In this document: one piece after another, positions 46,716 through 56,004 of the stretch
How positions within the stretch are numbered: position 1 is the stretch's first letter
Layout of the letters: each line of letters opens with the position of its first letter
Source: Algoriphagus aquaeductus
Lineage (GTDB): Bacteria; Bacteroidota; Bacteroidia; Cytophagales; Cyclobacteriaceae
DNA length: 64,000 nucleotides
Direction: 5' to 3'
Assembly (NCBI RefSeq): GCF_003253485.1
Contig: NZ_QKTX01000003.1
Coordinates: 186,001-250,000, forward strand
Notes under the pieces: generated by a model
What the model saw: the letters and a program-made list of their open reading frames with translations, nothing else
What the model was told of the DNA's origin: nothing
The model's database searches: none
Made by a program: the position numbers and the translations under genes

Positions 46716-48097
46716 GCAATCTCGTCCAAATCGCCTATCTGATCTCTTCGATCCTGTTTATTCTTGGGATCAAGTTTCTTGGAAAAACCAAAGATGCCCG
46801 TAAGGGAAATGTGCTCTCTGCAGTGGGAATGTTGTTGGCCATTGTGGCTACTTTGGTCAATCTGAATTTGGCTACTTTTCCTGAAATGCTCGCCTGTGTT
46901 CTGCTTGGCGGTGTCATAGGTCTTTATTATGCCCGAAAAGTGGAAATGACCAAAATCCCCGAAATGGTTGCTTTATTCAACGGCTTCGGAGGATTGGCTT
47001 CCTTTGCAGTGGCTCTCTCAGACTTTTTCCTAAAAAGCCAACTAATTGAAGGCTTGGATACGGTCAATTTGATCAGCATAATTCTATCGATTCTGATAGG
47101 AGGAGTGACTTTTACCGGCTCGATGGTTGCTTTTTTGAAGTTGGACGGCAAGGTTTCCGGTCAACCCATTACCTTCAAAGGGCAGCACCTCATCAATTTG
47201 ATGTTGCTGATCGTATTTGTGGTGGCGGCAGTTTTGGTGTTTTTGAATCCCGGAAATCCTCTTTTCATCGCTGTCCTGGTGGTGATTGCCTTAGTTCTGG
47301 GTATTTTGACTGTGATTCCTATCGGGGGCGCAGATATGCCGGTGGTGATTTCCCTGCTCAATTCGTACTCCGGGATGGCTGCTTGTGCGACCGGGTTCAT
47401 TCTGAATAATAATGTGTTGATCGTGGCAGGTTCACTTGTAGGCGCATCGGGAATTATCCTGACTCAGATCATGTGCAAAGCAATGAACCGCTCATTGGTC
47501 AATGTGCTTTTAGGAGGATTTGGTCAGACAGTTTCTGGGCCTGCGGCTGATGGACCTCAGATTGTGATCAAAGAAGTAGGCGTAGAGGAAGCAGCCTTGT
47601 TGTTTGATTCGGCTTCTTCAGTAATCGTGGTGCCGGGATATGGTATGGCGGTAGCGCAAGCACAACACGTGATCCGGGAATTGATGGAGCAGTGTGAAAA
47701 GCGAAATATCGATTTTCGATTTGCCATTCACCCGGTGGCGGGCCGGATGCCGGGTCATATGAATGTGCTTTTGGCAGAAGCCAATATCAGCTATGACAAG
47801 CTGATCGAAATGGAAGCGATCAACGATGATTTTTCCAATACCGATCTCGTTTTTGTCGTAGGGGCAAATGACGTAGTCAATCCGGCTGCACGAACCAATC
47901 CAGCCAGCCCGATCTTTGGAATGCCAATTCTGAATGCCGACAAAGCCCGGACTGTCATCGTCTCCAAGCGAAGCATGGGCAAAGGCTATGCGGGCATCGA
48001 AAACGAGCTCTTTGGCTATCCCAACTGTCTGATGCTCTTCGGAGATGCCAAGCAGACGATTACTAAGGTGGTGGGAGAGATGAAGGAGATGAGCTAA
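46712..48097 (+). CDS. pntB: NAD(P) transhydrogenase subunit beta (PntB)
   Basis: 461-residue beta subunit, with eight or nine predicted membrane helices forming the other half of the proton channel, then a soluble NADP-binding dIII domain. The NADP motif GYGMAVAQAQ and the RFAIHPVAGRMPGHMNVLLAEA segment are diagnostic, as is GANDVVNPAA near the C-terminus. It is the last gene of the pnt operon, which ends in a terminator. Confidence 0.96.
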   Translation: MSNLVQIAYLISSILFILGIKFLGKTKDARKGNVLSAVGMLLAIVATLVNLNLATFPEMLACVLLGGVIGLYYARKVEMTKIPEMVALFNGFGGLASFAVALSDFFLKSQLIEGLDTVNLISIILSILIGGVTFTGSMVAFLKLDGKVSGQPITFKGQHLINLMLLIVFVVAAVLVFLNPGNPLFIAVLVVIALVLGILTVIPIGGADMPVVISLLNSYSGMAACATGFILNNNVLIVAGSLVGASGIILTQIMCKAMNRSLVNVLLGGFGQTVSGPAADGPQIVIKEVGVEEAALLFDSASSVIVVPGYGMAVAQAQHVIRELMEQCEKRNIDFRFAIHPVAGRMPGHMNVLLAEANISYDKLIEMEAINDDFSNTDLVFVVGANDVVNPAARTNPASPIFGMPILNADKARTVIVSKRSMGKGYAGIENELFGYPNCLMLFGDAKQTITKVVGEMKEMS

Positions 48098-48151
48098 TCA
48101 GTGTGCTGATTTACATTTCCGCGCAGTACACTTGACAAAAGGAGATGGAAG

Positions 48152-48190
48152 GAGGGTAAGGATTTAATAATCTTACCCTCTTTGTTTTTT
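48152..48190 (+). terminator. Terminator of the pnt operon
   Basis: A perfect 9-bp stem (48152-48160 with 48172-48180) with an 11-base loop is followed by TTTGTTTTTT. Confidence 0.87.
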
Positions 48191-48305
48191 GGCAAAATAA
48201 TTGCCGATTCCATATCATGAAATGCCCATGAGTAAATGCTTCTCACACAGGGGAATGATTATCCGGGGCATTCCATCTGGCCATTAAAAATCAAATTATA
48301 AACAG

Positions 48306-48743
48306 ATGAAATTGACACTTGTACTTGCTGCTTTTTTTCTTGCCCTTCGAGTTTGGTTTCAGGTTGAATACAAAGACCTGATTGGATCCTGGCAGTTGAC
48401 CTATTTTGAAGGAATGCAAAAAATCGTTTATTCCCAGCAATACCAAAATGCCAATCCCAATCAGCGGGCAAGCATGGATGCCCGGATCAAGGCCCGACTT
48501 GAAAATACGGTCTACGAATTCATGGAGGGCAATAAGTTGAAATACATTGATTTTGAAGATCAGACTATCGTCCGCAAAGAAGCAGAAGTAGAGTTAAGTG
48601 ACGGAGACATGCTGCTGATTCACGATGAAAAAGGAGATCGATTGGCCAAAATTGTGGAGTTTTCTCAGGATAAGTTGGTCCTCCAGCCCATCAGCAAGAA
48701 TGCGACTACCGGCAAAATGGTATTTGAACGAATCAAGAAATAA
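48306..48743 (+). CDS. Lipocalin-like small exported protein
   Basis: 145-residue protein with a short hydrophobic N-terminus that may be a signal peptide. LIGSWQLTYFEG fits the opening strand of lipocalin-type (DUF4488/Lipocalin_4-like) proteins of Bacteroidota, and the rest forms alternating strands. No ligand can be named. It is a single gene closed by a terminator shared with the convergent rnhB gene. Confidence 0.5.
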   Translation: MKLTLVLAAFFLALRVWFQVEYKDLIGSWQLTYFEGMQKIVYSQQYQNANPNQRASMDARIKARLENTVYEFMEGNKLKYIDFEDQTIVRKEAEVELSDGDMLLIHDEKGDRLAKIVEFSQDKLVLQPISKNATTGKMVFERIKK

Positions 48744-48763
48744 TTCGCCCTTAAAATAAACCG

Positions 48764-48796
48764 AAAGCCTCTTGGGAATCCCGAGAGGCTTTTTTG
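48764..48796 (+). terminator. Terminator between the lipocalin-like gene and rnhB
   Basis: AAAGCCTCT (48764-48772) pairs with AGAGGCTTT (48784-48792), with an inner GGG/CCC stem, and is followed by a T run on the plus strand. The A-rich left flank could also let it stop the convergent rnhB transcript. Confidence 0.82.
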
Positions 48797-48800
48797 TAGG

Positions 48801-49403
48801 TTAAAAATCAAGGTCCAACTGAATTGGCAGCAGCTGAAAGCTTTTTCGATGCCAAATGGTACTGCCGAATTTCTCAATCCCTTCCCGATGGGCTTTCGTC
48901 GGATAGCCGGCATTCCTTTCCCAGGCAAAGTGAGGGAATTCTAGTGCGAGTTTTTCCATCAGATCATCCCGATAGACTTTGGCCAAAATGGAAGCAGCCG
49001 CTATCGATGCAAATTTCCCGTCTCCTTTGATCACACAGGTGAAGGGTAGATTCAGGTCTGATTTCCAACGGTTACCATCGATCAATAAATGATCCGGCTG
49101 CGGGTCCAACTGTAGAACCGCTCTTTTCATGGCCAGAAAAGAAGCATTCAAAATATTGATCTGATCAATCTCTCCCACACTCGCCTCTGCGATGGCCCAG
49201 GCAAGAGACTTGTCCTTGATTTCGGCAATCAGCTCTTCCCGATTGTTTTTGCTCAGTTTTTTGGAATCGTTGATCCAGGGATTATGATAGTCCGAAGGCA
49301 ATATCACCGAGGCAGCCACAACCGGACCAGCCAGGCACCCTCTGCCTACTTCATCGCATCCGGCTTCGATTCGGTCAGCTTCTAAAAAGGGGAGAAGCGG
49401 CAT
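48801..49403 (-). CDS. rnhB: Ribonuclease HII
   Basis: 200-residue RNase HII, which removes ribonucleotides misincorporated in DNA. Catalytic acidic residues are Asp17 and Glu18 (CDEVGRG), Asp109 (LLIDGN) and Asp128 (KGDG); DSKKLS and ASILAKVYRD are also conserved. The start lies 29 bases inside the 3' end of the upstream glucosidase gene, so the two genes are overlapping and probably cotranscribed. Confidence 0.95.
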   Translation of the reverse strand: MPLLPFLEADRIEAGCDEVGRGCLAGPVVAASVILPSDYHNPWINDSKKLSKNNREELIAEIKDKSLAWAIAEASVGEIDQINILNASFLAMKRAVLQLDPQPDHLLIDGNRWKSDLNLPFTCVIKGDGKFASIAAASILAKVYRDDLMEKLALEFPHFAWERNAGYPTKAHREGIEKFGSTIWHRKSFQLLPIQLDLDF

Positions 49404-52047
49404 CGGATTCTATGGGGGAAGGTTTGAAATATTTGTGGATCATCTCAGCTACCAATGCGGTCCAGCCCGTCTGATGGGAAGCACCCAATCCCTTACCGGA
49501 GTCCCCATGGAAATATTCGTAGAAGAGAATGTAATCCTTGAAATGTGGGTCTTCCTGGAATTTTTTATTGGCTCCAAATACCGGACGATGGCCATTTTTG
49601 TCCTTGGTGAAGATCCGCATACAGCGAAGCGAAAGCTCCTTGGCAATCATGTCCATGGTCATAAAATTACCCGAACCGGTAGGGTATTCGATCGAGAAAT
49701 CCCCCCCGTAGTAGTAGTCAAACTTCTTCAGGGATTCGATGATCAGGTGATTGATCGGAAACCAGATCGGCCCTCGCCAATTGGAATTGCCGCCAAACAT
49801 ACGCGTGTCCGATTCCCCGGGGGTGTATTTGATCGAAAGCGTGTCCCCGTTGATCTTCATCGCATAAGGATGCTTTTCATGGTATTTGGAAAGAGATCGG
49901 ATTCCAAAGTCACTCAGAAACTCATCCGAATTGAGCATGCGATGCAAAACGCTTTTCATGCGGTGACCCCTCAACAGGGAGAAAAGCCTTCTTTTGTCAT
50001 AGCCCGGCTGAATCCAGCTCGAGACCAGGGCCGCCAATTTTGGTTTTTCTTTCAGGAAAAAATCCAATCGCTTCTTGAATTCCGGAAGGTTGTCAAACAG
50101 ATCTTCGCGGATGGGTTCAACCGCAAAAAGCGGGATAAGTCCTACGATGGACCTCACTTTAAGTTTTTTGGGTTCTTTTCCCTGATAATGGAAAATGTCA
50201 TAGAAGAAATTGTCCTCGTCATCCCAAAGTGAAATGTGTTCGGAGGAAATGTTGTTCATCGCTCCGGCGATGTACAGGAAGTGCTCGAGGAATTTGGTGG
50301 CGCTAAACTGGTAGACGGTATTGAATTCACAGAGATCCAGTGCAATACGAAGCATGTTGAGGGAAAACATCGCCATCCAGGATGTACCGTCGGCTTGCTC
50401 CAGCTTCCCTTGGTAATATTGAGCATGATTGCGGTCGAATAGCGAGATATTATCCAATCCGAGAAATCCACCCTCAAAGATGTTGTTTCCTTCACTGTCC
50501 TTTCTGTTGACCCACCAAGTGAAATTCAACATCAATTTGTGCATGGCACGCTCGAGGAATTCCCGATCGCCTACACCTCCGTTCATTTTTTTGTCAATCT
50601 GGTATACCCGTTGTACAGCATAAGCATGCACAGGTGGATTTACATCAGAGAAATTCCACTCGTAAGCGGGAATCTGCCCGTTGGGATGCATGTACCATTC
50701 ATTGAGCAGCAGTAAAAGCTGATGCTTGGCAAATTCCGGGTCAATCCTTGCAATCGGGATGCAGTGGAAAGCCAGATCCCATGCCGCATACCATGGATAC
50801 TCCCACTTGTCCGGCATGGAAATGATGTCATAGTTCTGGAGATGAGTCCACTGATGATTTCTGCCTTTTTTCCGCTCTTTCGGAGGCTGATACCGTCCGG
50901 GATCTCCTTCCAACCAGCGATTGACATCGTAGTAATAAAATTGCTTGGACCACATCAGCCCCGCAAAGGCCTGACGCTGAATGGATTTTAAATCATCGTC
51001 AGTGACTCGGCTTTGAATGGTGTCGTAAAATTCATCCGCCTCCTTTTTCCGGGTTTCCAAAATGCCGTCACAGGCCTCCAGCGGGGCTTCTTCTTGCTGA
51101 TGCTGCATTCGGAATTTCACTTCTGCGCATTTTCCGGCTTCAATTTCTATCTCATAGACGGCCGCAGCTTTGGTGCCTGCATGGGCAGGATTGATTCGGT
51201 TGTCATTTCCGTGGATAATCCAATCATTGATGGCGTCCTTGGTGAATTTTCGCTCATTTGGGATGCCGTATAGTCGCTCCCTATTGGTTTCATTGTCGCA
51301 AAACTTCAGATCAGGTGTCCCATCAAATGAGATCAGGAAGTTTCCTGATTTAGGGCTAAACGCTTTGATGGTTTGCTCGTTGAGTTTGCTGAGCTTTGGC
51401 ATAAACGGCTCATGTCCGGTAAACCAGGTCTTACGAAACCAGACAGTAGGCATGATCCAGATTTTGGCTTTCTCCGGTCCTCTATTATGGATAGTGGCCT
51501 TGGCTACCAGGTCTTCAATGTCATTTTTAGCATATTCGATAAAAATGTCAAAGTATCTATCGTCATCAAAAATTCCGGTATCGATCAATTCATACTCGGT
51601 TTTCAGTTTACCGGCTTTTTGATTTTCCTCCTGTAATTTTTGGTAGGGAAATTCCTCCTGAGGATACTTATACAGCATCTTCATGTAGCTGTGGGTGGGG
51701 GTGGAGTCGAGGTAATAATAAATTTCCTTCACGTCCTCCCCGTGATTCCCCTGATTGCCGGTAAGTCCAAACAGCCTTTCCTTGATGAAGGGGTCTTTAC
51801 CATTCCAAAAAGCCCAAGCCAGACAGAGTTTTTGCTTATGGTCCGAGATTCCGGCTATTCCTTCCTCTCCCCATCGATAAGCCTTGCTTCGGGCATCGTC
51901 ATGGGTCACATTTTCCCAAGCAGCACCGTCCGGGCTGTAATCTTCGCGTACAGTTCCCCATTGGCGTTCTGTGAGGTATGGTCCCCATTTCTTCCAATGT
52001 TTCTTACGCTCCTTATCCTCCTGTAATCGTATATATTCAGCAGACAT
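49375..52047 (-). CDS. GH63-like glucosidase (MGH1/YgjK-like)
   Basis: 890-residue cytosolic protein of the (alpha/alpha)6-barrel glucosidase group in GH63. The N-terminal beta-sandwich part has HSYMKMLYKYPQEEFPY, the catalytic barrel has WDLAFHCIPIARIDPEFAKHQLLLLLNEWYMHPNGQIPAYEW with candidate acid residues, and FGGNSNWRGPIWFPINHLI and GWTALVAEMI near the C-terminus carry the second acid site. Substrates in this group include glucosyl- and mannosylglycerate and short alpha-glucans; none can be fixed here. No signal peptide. It overlaps rnhB by 29 bases. Confidence 0.85.
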   Translation of the reverse strand: MSAEYIRLQEDKERKKHWKKWGPYLTERQWGTVREDYSPDGAAWENVTHDDARSKAYRWGEEGIAGISDHKQKLCLAWAFWNGKDPFIKERLFGLTGNQGNHGEDVKEIYYYLDSTPTHSYMKMLYKYPQEEFPYQKLQEENQKAGKLKTEYELIDTGIFDDDRYFDIFIEYAKNDIEDLVAKATIHNRGPEKAKIWIMPTVWFRKTWFTGHEPFMPKLSKLNEQTIKAFSPKSGNFLISFDGTPDLKFCDNETNRERLYGIPNERKFTKDAINDWIIHGNDNRINPAHAGTKAAAVYEIEIEAGKCAEVKFRMQHQQEEAPLEACDGILETRKKEADEFYDTIQSRVTDDDLKSIQRQAFAGLMWSKQFYYYDVNRWLEGDPGRYQPPKERKKGRNHQWTHLQNYDIISMPDKWEYPWYAAWDLAFHCIPIARIDPEFAKHQLLLLLNEWYMHPNGQIPAYEWNFSDVNPPVHAYAVQRVYQIDKKMNGGVGDREFLERAMHKLMLNFTWWVNRKDSEGNNIFEGGFLGLDNISLFDRNHAQYYQGKLEQADGTSWMAMFSLNMLRIALDLCEFNTVYQFSATKFLEHFLYIAGAMNNISSEHISLWDDEDNFFYDIFHYQGKEPKKLKVRSIVGLIPLFAVEPIREDLFDNLPEFKKRLDFFLKEKPKLAALVSSWIQPGYDKRRLFSLLRGHRMKSVLHRMLNSDEFLSDFGIRSLSKYHEKHPYAMKINGDTLSIKYTPGESDTRMFGGNSNWRGPIWFPINHLIIESLKKFDYYYGGDFSIEYPTGSGNFMTMDMIAKELSLRCMRIFTKDKNGHRPVFGANKKFQEDPHFKDYILFYEYFHGDSGKGLGASHQTGWTALVAEMIHKYFKPSPIESDAASPLFRS

Positions 52048-52368
52048 TTACTTTTTTCTCCTTTGAGCAGGGGTCGAAATTATCATTTTCAATCAATTAA
52101 AAAGCAAAAAAGGCCGAAGTGTTCATGGAAAATGTGTCCCTGATTTTTTATGTAAATGAAAAGAAATCCTTAATTGACTAATTGGTCTAAGGTGTTGAAA
52201 CTCAGGAAACCGATTGATTTGAAGCAGAATCCATTATTTTTCAACAGGGGATAGGGTCTGGAGGTCTTTCCGGATCGCTGCTTTTTTTTAAGAACATAGA
52301 AAAAATATGTTCTACACTTGTAGAATATTAATTTTATTCTACATTTGTAGAAGAAAATACCTGAGACC
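52048..52368. other. Divergent intergenic region with the blaI promoter-operator at its right end
   Basis: 321 bases between the glucosidase start and the BlaI-type gene. Its main content is the promoter-operator at 52310-52352 listed separately. Otherwise it is AT-rich without an ORF. Confidence 0.5.
52310..52352 (+). promoter_or_regulatory. Promoter of the blaI/M56 operon overlapped by two BlaI-type operators
   Basis: Two 16-base palindromes of the form TTCTACA-N2-TGTAGAA lie at 52310-52325 (TTCTACACTTGTAGAA) and 52337-52352 (TTCTACATTTGTAGAA). They contain the TACA-N2-TGTA core of BlaI/MecI operators. The first palindrome contains a TTG at 52318-52320 and the second contains TACATTTG at 52340-52347; the two boxes are separated by exactly 19 bases, matching the Bacteroidota promoter. 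A repressor bound here would cover both promoter boxes. The BlaI-type start codon is 16 bases further on. Confidence 0.75.
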
Positions 52369-52734
52369 ATGTTGCCAAAAGCCGAAGAAGAACTGATGAA
52401 TTATTTATGGGAGTTAGAAAAAGCCTACCTCAAGGACTTGATCGATTCCTATCCGGATCCCAAACCTGCCGCCACTACGGTATCCACACTACTCAAGCGA
52501 ATGCAGGAAAAGAAGTTTGTGGGCTATGAGTCCACCGGTAAATCCCGAGCCTATTTTCCCTTGGTTTCCAAAGAGACCTATTTCGGAAAGCATATTCAGG
52601 GCTTGATCAAGAATTTTTTCAATGACTCCCCGGCTCAGTTTGCTTCCTTTTTTGCGCAGCAGACTTCGCTTACAGAAGCTCAGCTCGAAGAGCTCAAATC
52701 CATGATCGACGACCAACTCAACCGGAAAAAATAA
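52369..52734 (+). CDS. BlaI/MecI/CopY-family transcriptional repressor
   Basis: 121-residue winged-helix repressor. The MLPKAEEELMNYLWELEKAYLKDLI start and TTVSTLLKRMQEKKFVGYE recognition region are typical; SRAYFPLVSKETY is the conserved wing. The C-terminal part gives dimerisation. It probably binds the two palindromes just upstream and represses its own operon until the M56 protease partner cleaves it. Its stop codon overlaps the next start (TAATG). Confidence 0.92.
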   Translation: MLPKAEEELMNYLWELEKAYLKDLIDSYPDPKPAATTVSTLLKRMQEKKFVGYESTGKSRAYFPLVSKETYFGKHIQGLIKNFFNDSPAQFASFFAQQTSLTEAQLEELKSMIDDQLNRKK

Positions 52735-54875
52735 TGGAATACTTGCTCAAATCCGTACTTTGTTTGCTTTTGCTGCTGCTGTTTCATCGGCTCGTTCTGC
52801 AGCAGGAATTGTTGTATCGGTTCAATCGGTTTTTTCTTCTCGCGGCAATACTTGGGTCCTTTTTGATTCCTTTGGTTACGCTGGAGGTTGAGGAGAAAGT
52901 CAGTCCTGAATTTATGAGATCGGAGATTTTTCCTCCTGAGTATTCTTTTTCAGAAACACTACCTTCCGAAGATGCTGATTTTGATTCTTTCAATCGGATA
53001 GAGGCTTCTCCAGAACCTGCCAGAATCCCTTGGCAAAAAATAGCTTGGTCGATTTATCTTCTTGGCTTCGTGGTGTGTTTGATTCGGTTTATTCGAAATA
53101 TCCGGCTGATACATGACCAAGTCAGGAGAAATTTTCGGGTGATGTATCGGGGCGAAACGGTGGTCTTGCTTTCGGAATCCACGGCTCCTTTTTCGTTTTT
53201 GAGTTACATTTTTTACCACAAGGAAGGTTTTGAGAAAGATGGGATTCCTGAGGCGATTTTTCTCCACGAGCAATGCCATGTCCATGAAAAACATTCTTGG
53301 GATATTCTCCTAGTCGAAGTTTTGTTGGTGGTACTTTGGTTTCATCCCGGCTTGTATCTCGCCCGACAAGCCATTCGGCTCAACCATGAATTTATAGCCG
53401 ACCAACAAGTGATTAAGCAGTTTCCTGTCAGAGATTACCAATTCCTGTTGATTTCCATTCTTTCCGGTCAGCATGGATATGCGCTGGGGAGCCGATTGAA
53501 TTTTCCCTTAACCAAAAAACGATTTTCCATGATGAAAAAGACCTCAAAACCCGGAATTCAAGTCCTGAAATTGGCCAGTTTGGTTGGTTTCTTGGGCATT
53601 GTTGTAGCACTTTTCGCCGAGAAAGTAGCCGTGAGTGCACCAGCCGAGCAGTCGGCAGAAGTGCAATTTTCGGATGAATCCAAATCCATCTCAATTCACA
53701 TAACTGCCGATGGGGAGCTTTTATTGAATGGGAATCCGATAAATCGAGAACAGCTGGTCCGTGAACTTTCCAATGTAAATGGTGAAAAAACCATCGTCCA
53801 TCTGACCGCCGATCCCAAGTTGAAAATGGGAGAACTGGCTGATATTCAAGAATTGCTCAGAGAAAATGAAGTTCGTCGGGTTAAATACGAACAGACAGAA
53901 GGTCAAAAAGAAACTTCCTCTTCCGAATCTGCAAGAGAAAGGCACTTTAGAGATGCGATTATTCTGATCGAGAGTGTGGACATGGAATACACCCAAAAGC
54001 GATACACTGAGCTTTCGGAAAAAGAGAAGACGGGCTTACTTTTCACTGATAAACCGGTAGAAAAGAAAAGTCCTGATGCAGCGACTTATGAGGCCTGGAA
54101 AAATAAAGATGAATTTGCGCTTTGGATCGATGGGAAGTCTGTGAATAATACAGTTTTGGCTAAGTACCAACCTGGGGATTTTGATTGGTATTTTCAATCC
54201 GGAGTGAAAGCCAATGCGCGTTCCGCTCGATTCCCACAGCCATTTCAGGTTAACTTATATTCTCCCAAGCACTATGAGGAAAGCTTTGGGCCTAATTCCG
54301 AAATGTTTCGACCCCGAACCAACCGGGATACCATTACGCTCACTCAGCGAAATGTTACTTGGATGAAAGATATTTCACGCTTTCCTGATCCTATTACGGC
54401 ATTTCTTCAAAAAAATGCCCGCTACGAAAAGCTCAAGGCTTCTCCCGATGCTAACAAGCCTGAAGTGAAGGAGGAAATTCAGCGGCTTTTCGAAGAACTC
54501 GAAGATGCCTATGCAAAAACCCCGGACAACCGAAAGAAAATGCTCAAAAAGCCAATTGCGCCAAGTAAAGGCAGTACCGGGAAAACTGTGGCAGCATTGC
54601 CTCAGAATAAATCCGCTTACTGGAATCTTTATTCTAAATACGAAACCAGAGTCAATAGGAACAGACTTTTTGAAAAATTCAGCCAAGAAGAAATGAGTCA
54701 GCTGGAAAAGGAGTATAGACTGTTGGATAAAACTTTTGCGAGTCTTTCTTTAGAAGATAAAATGCAGGTCAAAAAGCCCTCGTTTCCTTTTGCCAGATTG
54801 ACCAAAGAGGGAAAAGTCATTTACAAGAAAATGGAGGATTTGACCGAGGAGGAAAAGAAAAGCATGGCCTGCTAG
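52734..54875 (+). CDS. BlaR1-like M56 membrane metalloprotease
   Basis: 713-residue membrane protease. Helices fill the first 50 residues, 104-121 and 185-205; the gluzincin site is His178-Glu179-x-x-His182 (HEQCH) and NHEFIAD with Glu219 supplies the third zinc ligand. A further helix follows at about 275-295. The remaining part has no penicillin-binding domain; instead it has the Bacteroidota-type region with KDEFALWIDGKSVNN. So the signal sensed is not obviously a beta-lactam. It forms an operon with the repressor, which it likely inactivates. Confidence 0.88.
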   Translation: MEYLLKSVLCLLLLLLFHRLVLQQELLYRFNRFFLLAAILGSFLIPLVTLEVEEKVSPEFMRSEIFPPEYSFSETLPSEDADFDSFNRIEASPEPARIPWQKIAWSIYLLGFVVCLIRFIRNIRLIHDQVRRNFRVMYRGETVVLLSESTAPFSFLSYIFYHKEGFEKDGIPEAIFLHEQCHVHEKHSWDILLVEVLLVVLWFHPGLYLARQAIRLNHEFIADQQVIKQFPVRDYQFLLISILSGQHGYALGSRLNFPLTKKRFSMMKKTSKPGIQVLKLASLVGFLGIVVALFAEKVAVSAPAEQSAEVQFSDESKSISIHITADGELLLNGNPINREQLVRELSNVNGEKTIVHLTADPKLKMGELADIQELLRENEVRRVKYEQTEGQKETSSSESARERHFRDAIILIESVDMEYTQKRYTELSEKEKTGLLFTDKPVEKKSPDAATYEAWKNKDEFALWIDGKSVNNTVLAKYQPGDFDWYFQSGVKANARSARFPQPFQVNLYSPKHYEESFGPNSEMFRPRTNRDTITLTQRNVTWMKDISRFPDPITAFLQKNARYEKLKASPDANKPEVKEEIQRLFEELEDAYAKTPDNRKKMLKKPIAPSKGSTGKTVAALPQNKSAYWNLYSKYETRVNRNRLFEKFSQEEMSQLEKEYRLLDKTFASLSLEDKMQVKKPSFPFARLTKEGKVIYKKMEDLTEEEKKSMAC

Positions 54876-54878
54876 CTA

Positions 54879-56003
54879 TTACTGAAATGCAGGAATTTGG
54901 GTTGGTGAGGTTTCCGAAGCCATTTGCTCTTTGACTTCGGTGATTTCAGAAAGGATTTTCGGCCAGGAAGCTGTCCATTCTTTGAATATCAAGGATCCTT
55001 CGGGGTCCTTTTTTTGTACCTGTTCAAATTTCCCAAAGTCAAAATCTGCTGATGCAATGCCCACACCGGAAGCTTCTGCATCGAGCGCGTTGCAAGCTTG
55101 CTCATATTGCCCGGCTACCGGGATCATCATCACGGGCTTCCCTAGGTACATCGCCTCACATACCGACTCAAATCCCGCAGTACAAACCAGCCCTTTGCAG
55201 GCTGCCATGTCTTCCAGAAAAGTGAGATCATTGACCCGATGAAAGCTAAGATTCGGCAATGGATTTTCTACCTCGGCTGCATCCTTTTTATCCCAATAGG
55301 CTTTGATTTGAAGATGGGGATACTTTTTTGCGTATCGGATTACTTCCTCACCATATCCTGGATTGACCATATAAGCCAGGAAAAAATCTCTTTGGATGGG
55401 ATTCAGAGTTATGACCTCCTTCCTGAGCAGGGGAGGAACAACTCTGAGGTTGGATCCTGATTTTTTCTGTGGTAAAAAAGAGAGTGCCAAAATTTCATCC
55501 GCGCCCAAAGCCGTCATCTGGGTGTTGAGCTGAAATAGAAATTTCTCAAGGCGCCGGTTGGGCACAAAATGAAAATCCGGATGCCAGATGAAGTATTGAT
55601 GCCCGATCACCCAAAACCGGGCTTTTGGCTGAAAAAACAGGTTATAAAAACCTCCCAGCAGGTCATAAAAATTCAAGATCACGTCCGGTTGGGCTGTTTT
55701 TACTGCTTGATCAATGGCTTGCAGACTTTTCCAGAAAACAGGAAATCTCAGTATGTTTTTCCAAATGGTTTTGCCCAATTGGATTTTTCGCTGTTGGGCA
55801 TCGCACTCAAAGTTGGGGCTGTCTACCGACAGAATAGGAGAAGAGATTTCTTTTCTGAAAAAATCCGGAAGTTCTCTTCGTTTGCTTTTGCCTACGACCA
55901 CGGACACCAGTTCATGTCCTTGGGATCGGATCAGCTGGGCAAAGGAGATCGCCTGAGTCAGATGACCTCGTCCTTCGCCTTGGATGATAAATAAAAAGCG
56001 CAT
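54879..56003 (-). CDS. Glycosyltransferase of the GT28/GT-B type
   Basis: 374-residue cytosolic transferase starting at the ATG 56003 (RFLFIIQGEGRGHLTQA), where the GT-B N-terminal fold begins; an upstream ATG at 56051 overlaps the neighbour. GEGRGHLTQAISFAQLIRSQGHELV is the acceptor-side signature, and CTAGFESVCEAMYLGKPVMMIPVAGQYEQACNA matches the donor-binding region of MurG/UDP-glycosyltransferase-like enzymes. The donor sugar is unknown. Its start is one base after the stop of the metallophosphatase gene, suggesting a linked lipid- or wall-glycan pathway. Confidence 0.83.
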   Translation of the reverse strand: MRFLFIIQGEGRGHLTQAISFAQLIRSQGHELVSVVVGKSKRRELPDFFRKEISSPILSVDSPNFECDAQQRKIQLGKTIWKNILRFPVFWKSLQAIDQAVKTAQPDVILNFYDLLGGFYNLFFQPKARFWVIGHQYFIWHPDFHFVPNRRLEKFLFQLNTQMTALGADEILALSFLPQKKSGSNLRVVPPLLRKEVITLNPIQRDFFLAYMVNPGYGEEVIRYAKKYPHLQIKAYWDKKDAAEVENPLPNLSFHRVNDLTFLEDMAACKGLVCTAGFESVCEAMYLGKPVMMIPVAGQYEQACNALDAEASGVGIASADFDFGKFEQVQKKDPEGSLIFKEWTASWPKILSEITEVKEQMASETSPTQIPAFQ

Positions 56004-56004
56004 G

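Noticed and set aside
52734-54875. Beta-lactam sensor function of the M56 protein
   Set aside because: The C-terminal part lacks a penicillin-binding domain with SxxK; only the protease and a Bacteroidota-type domain are visible.
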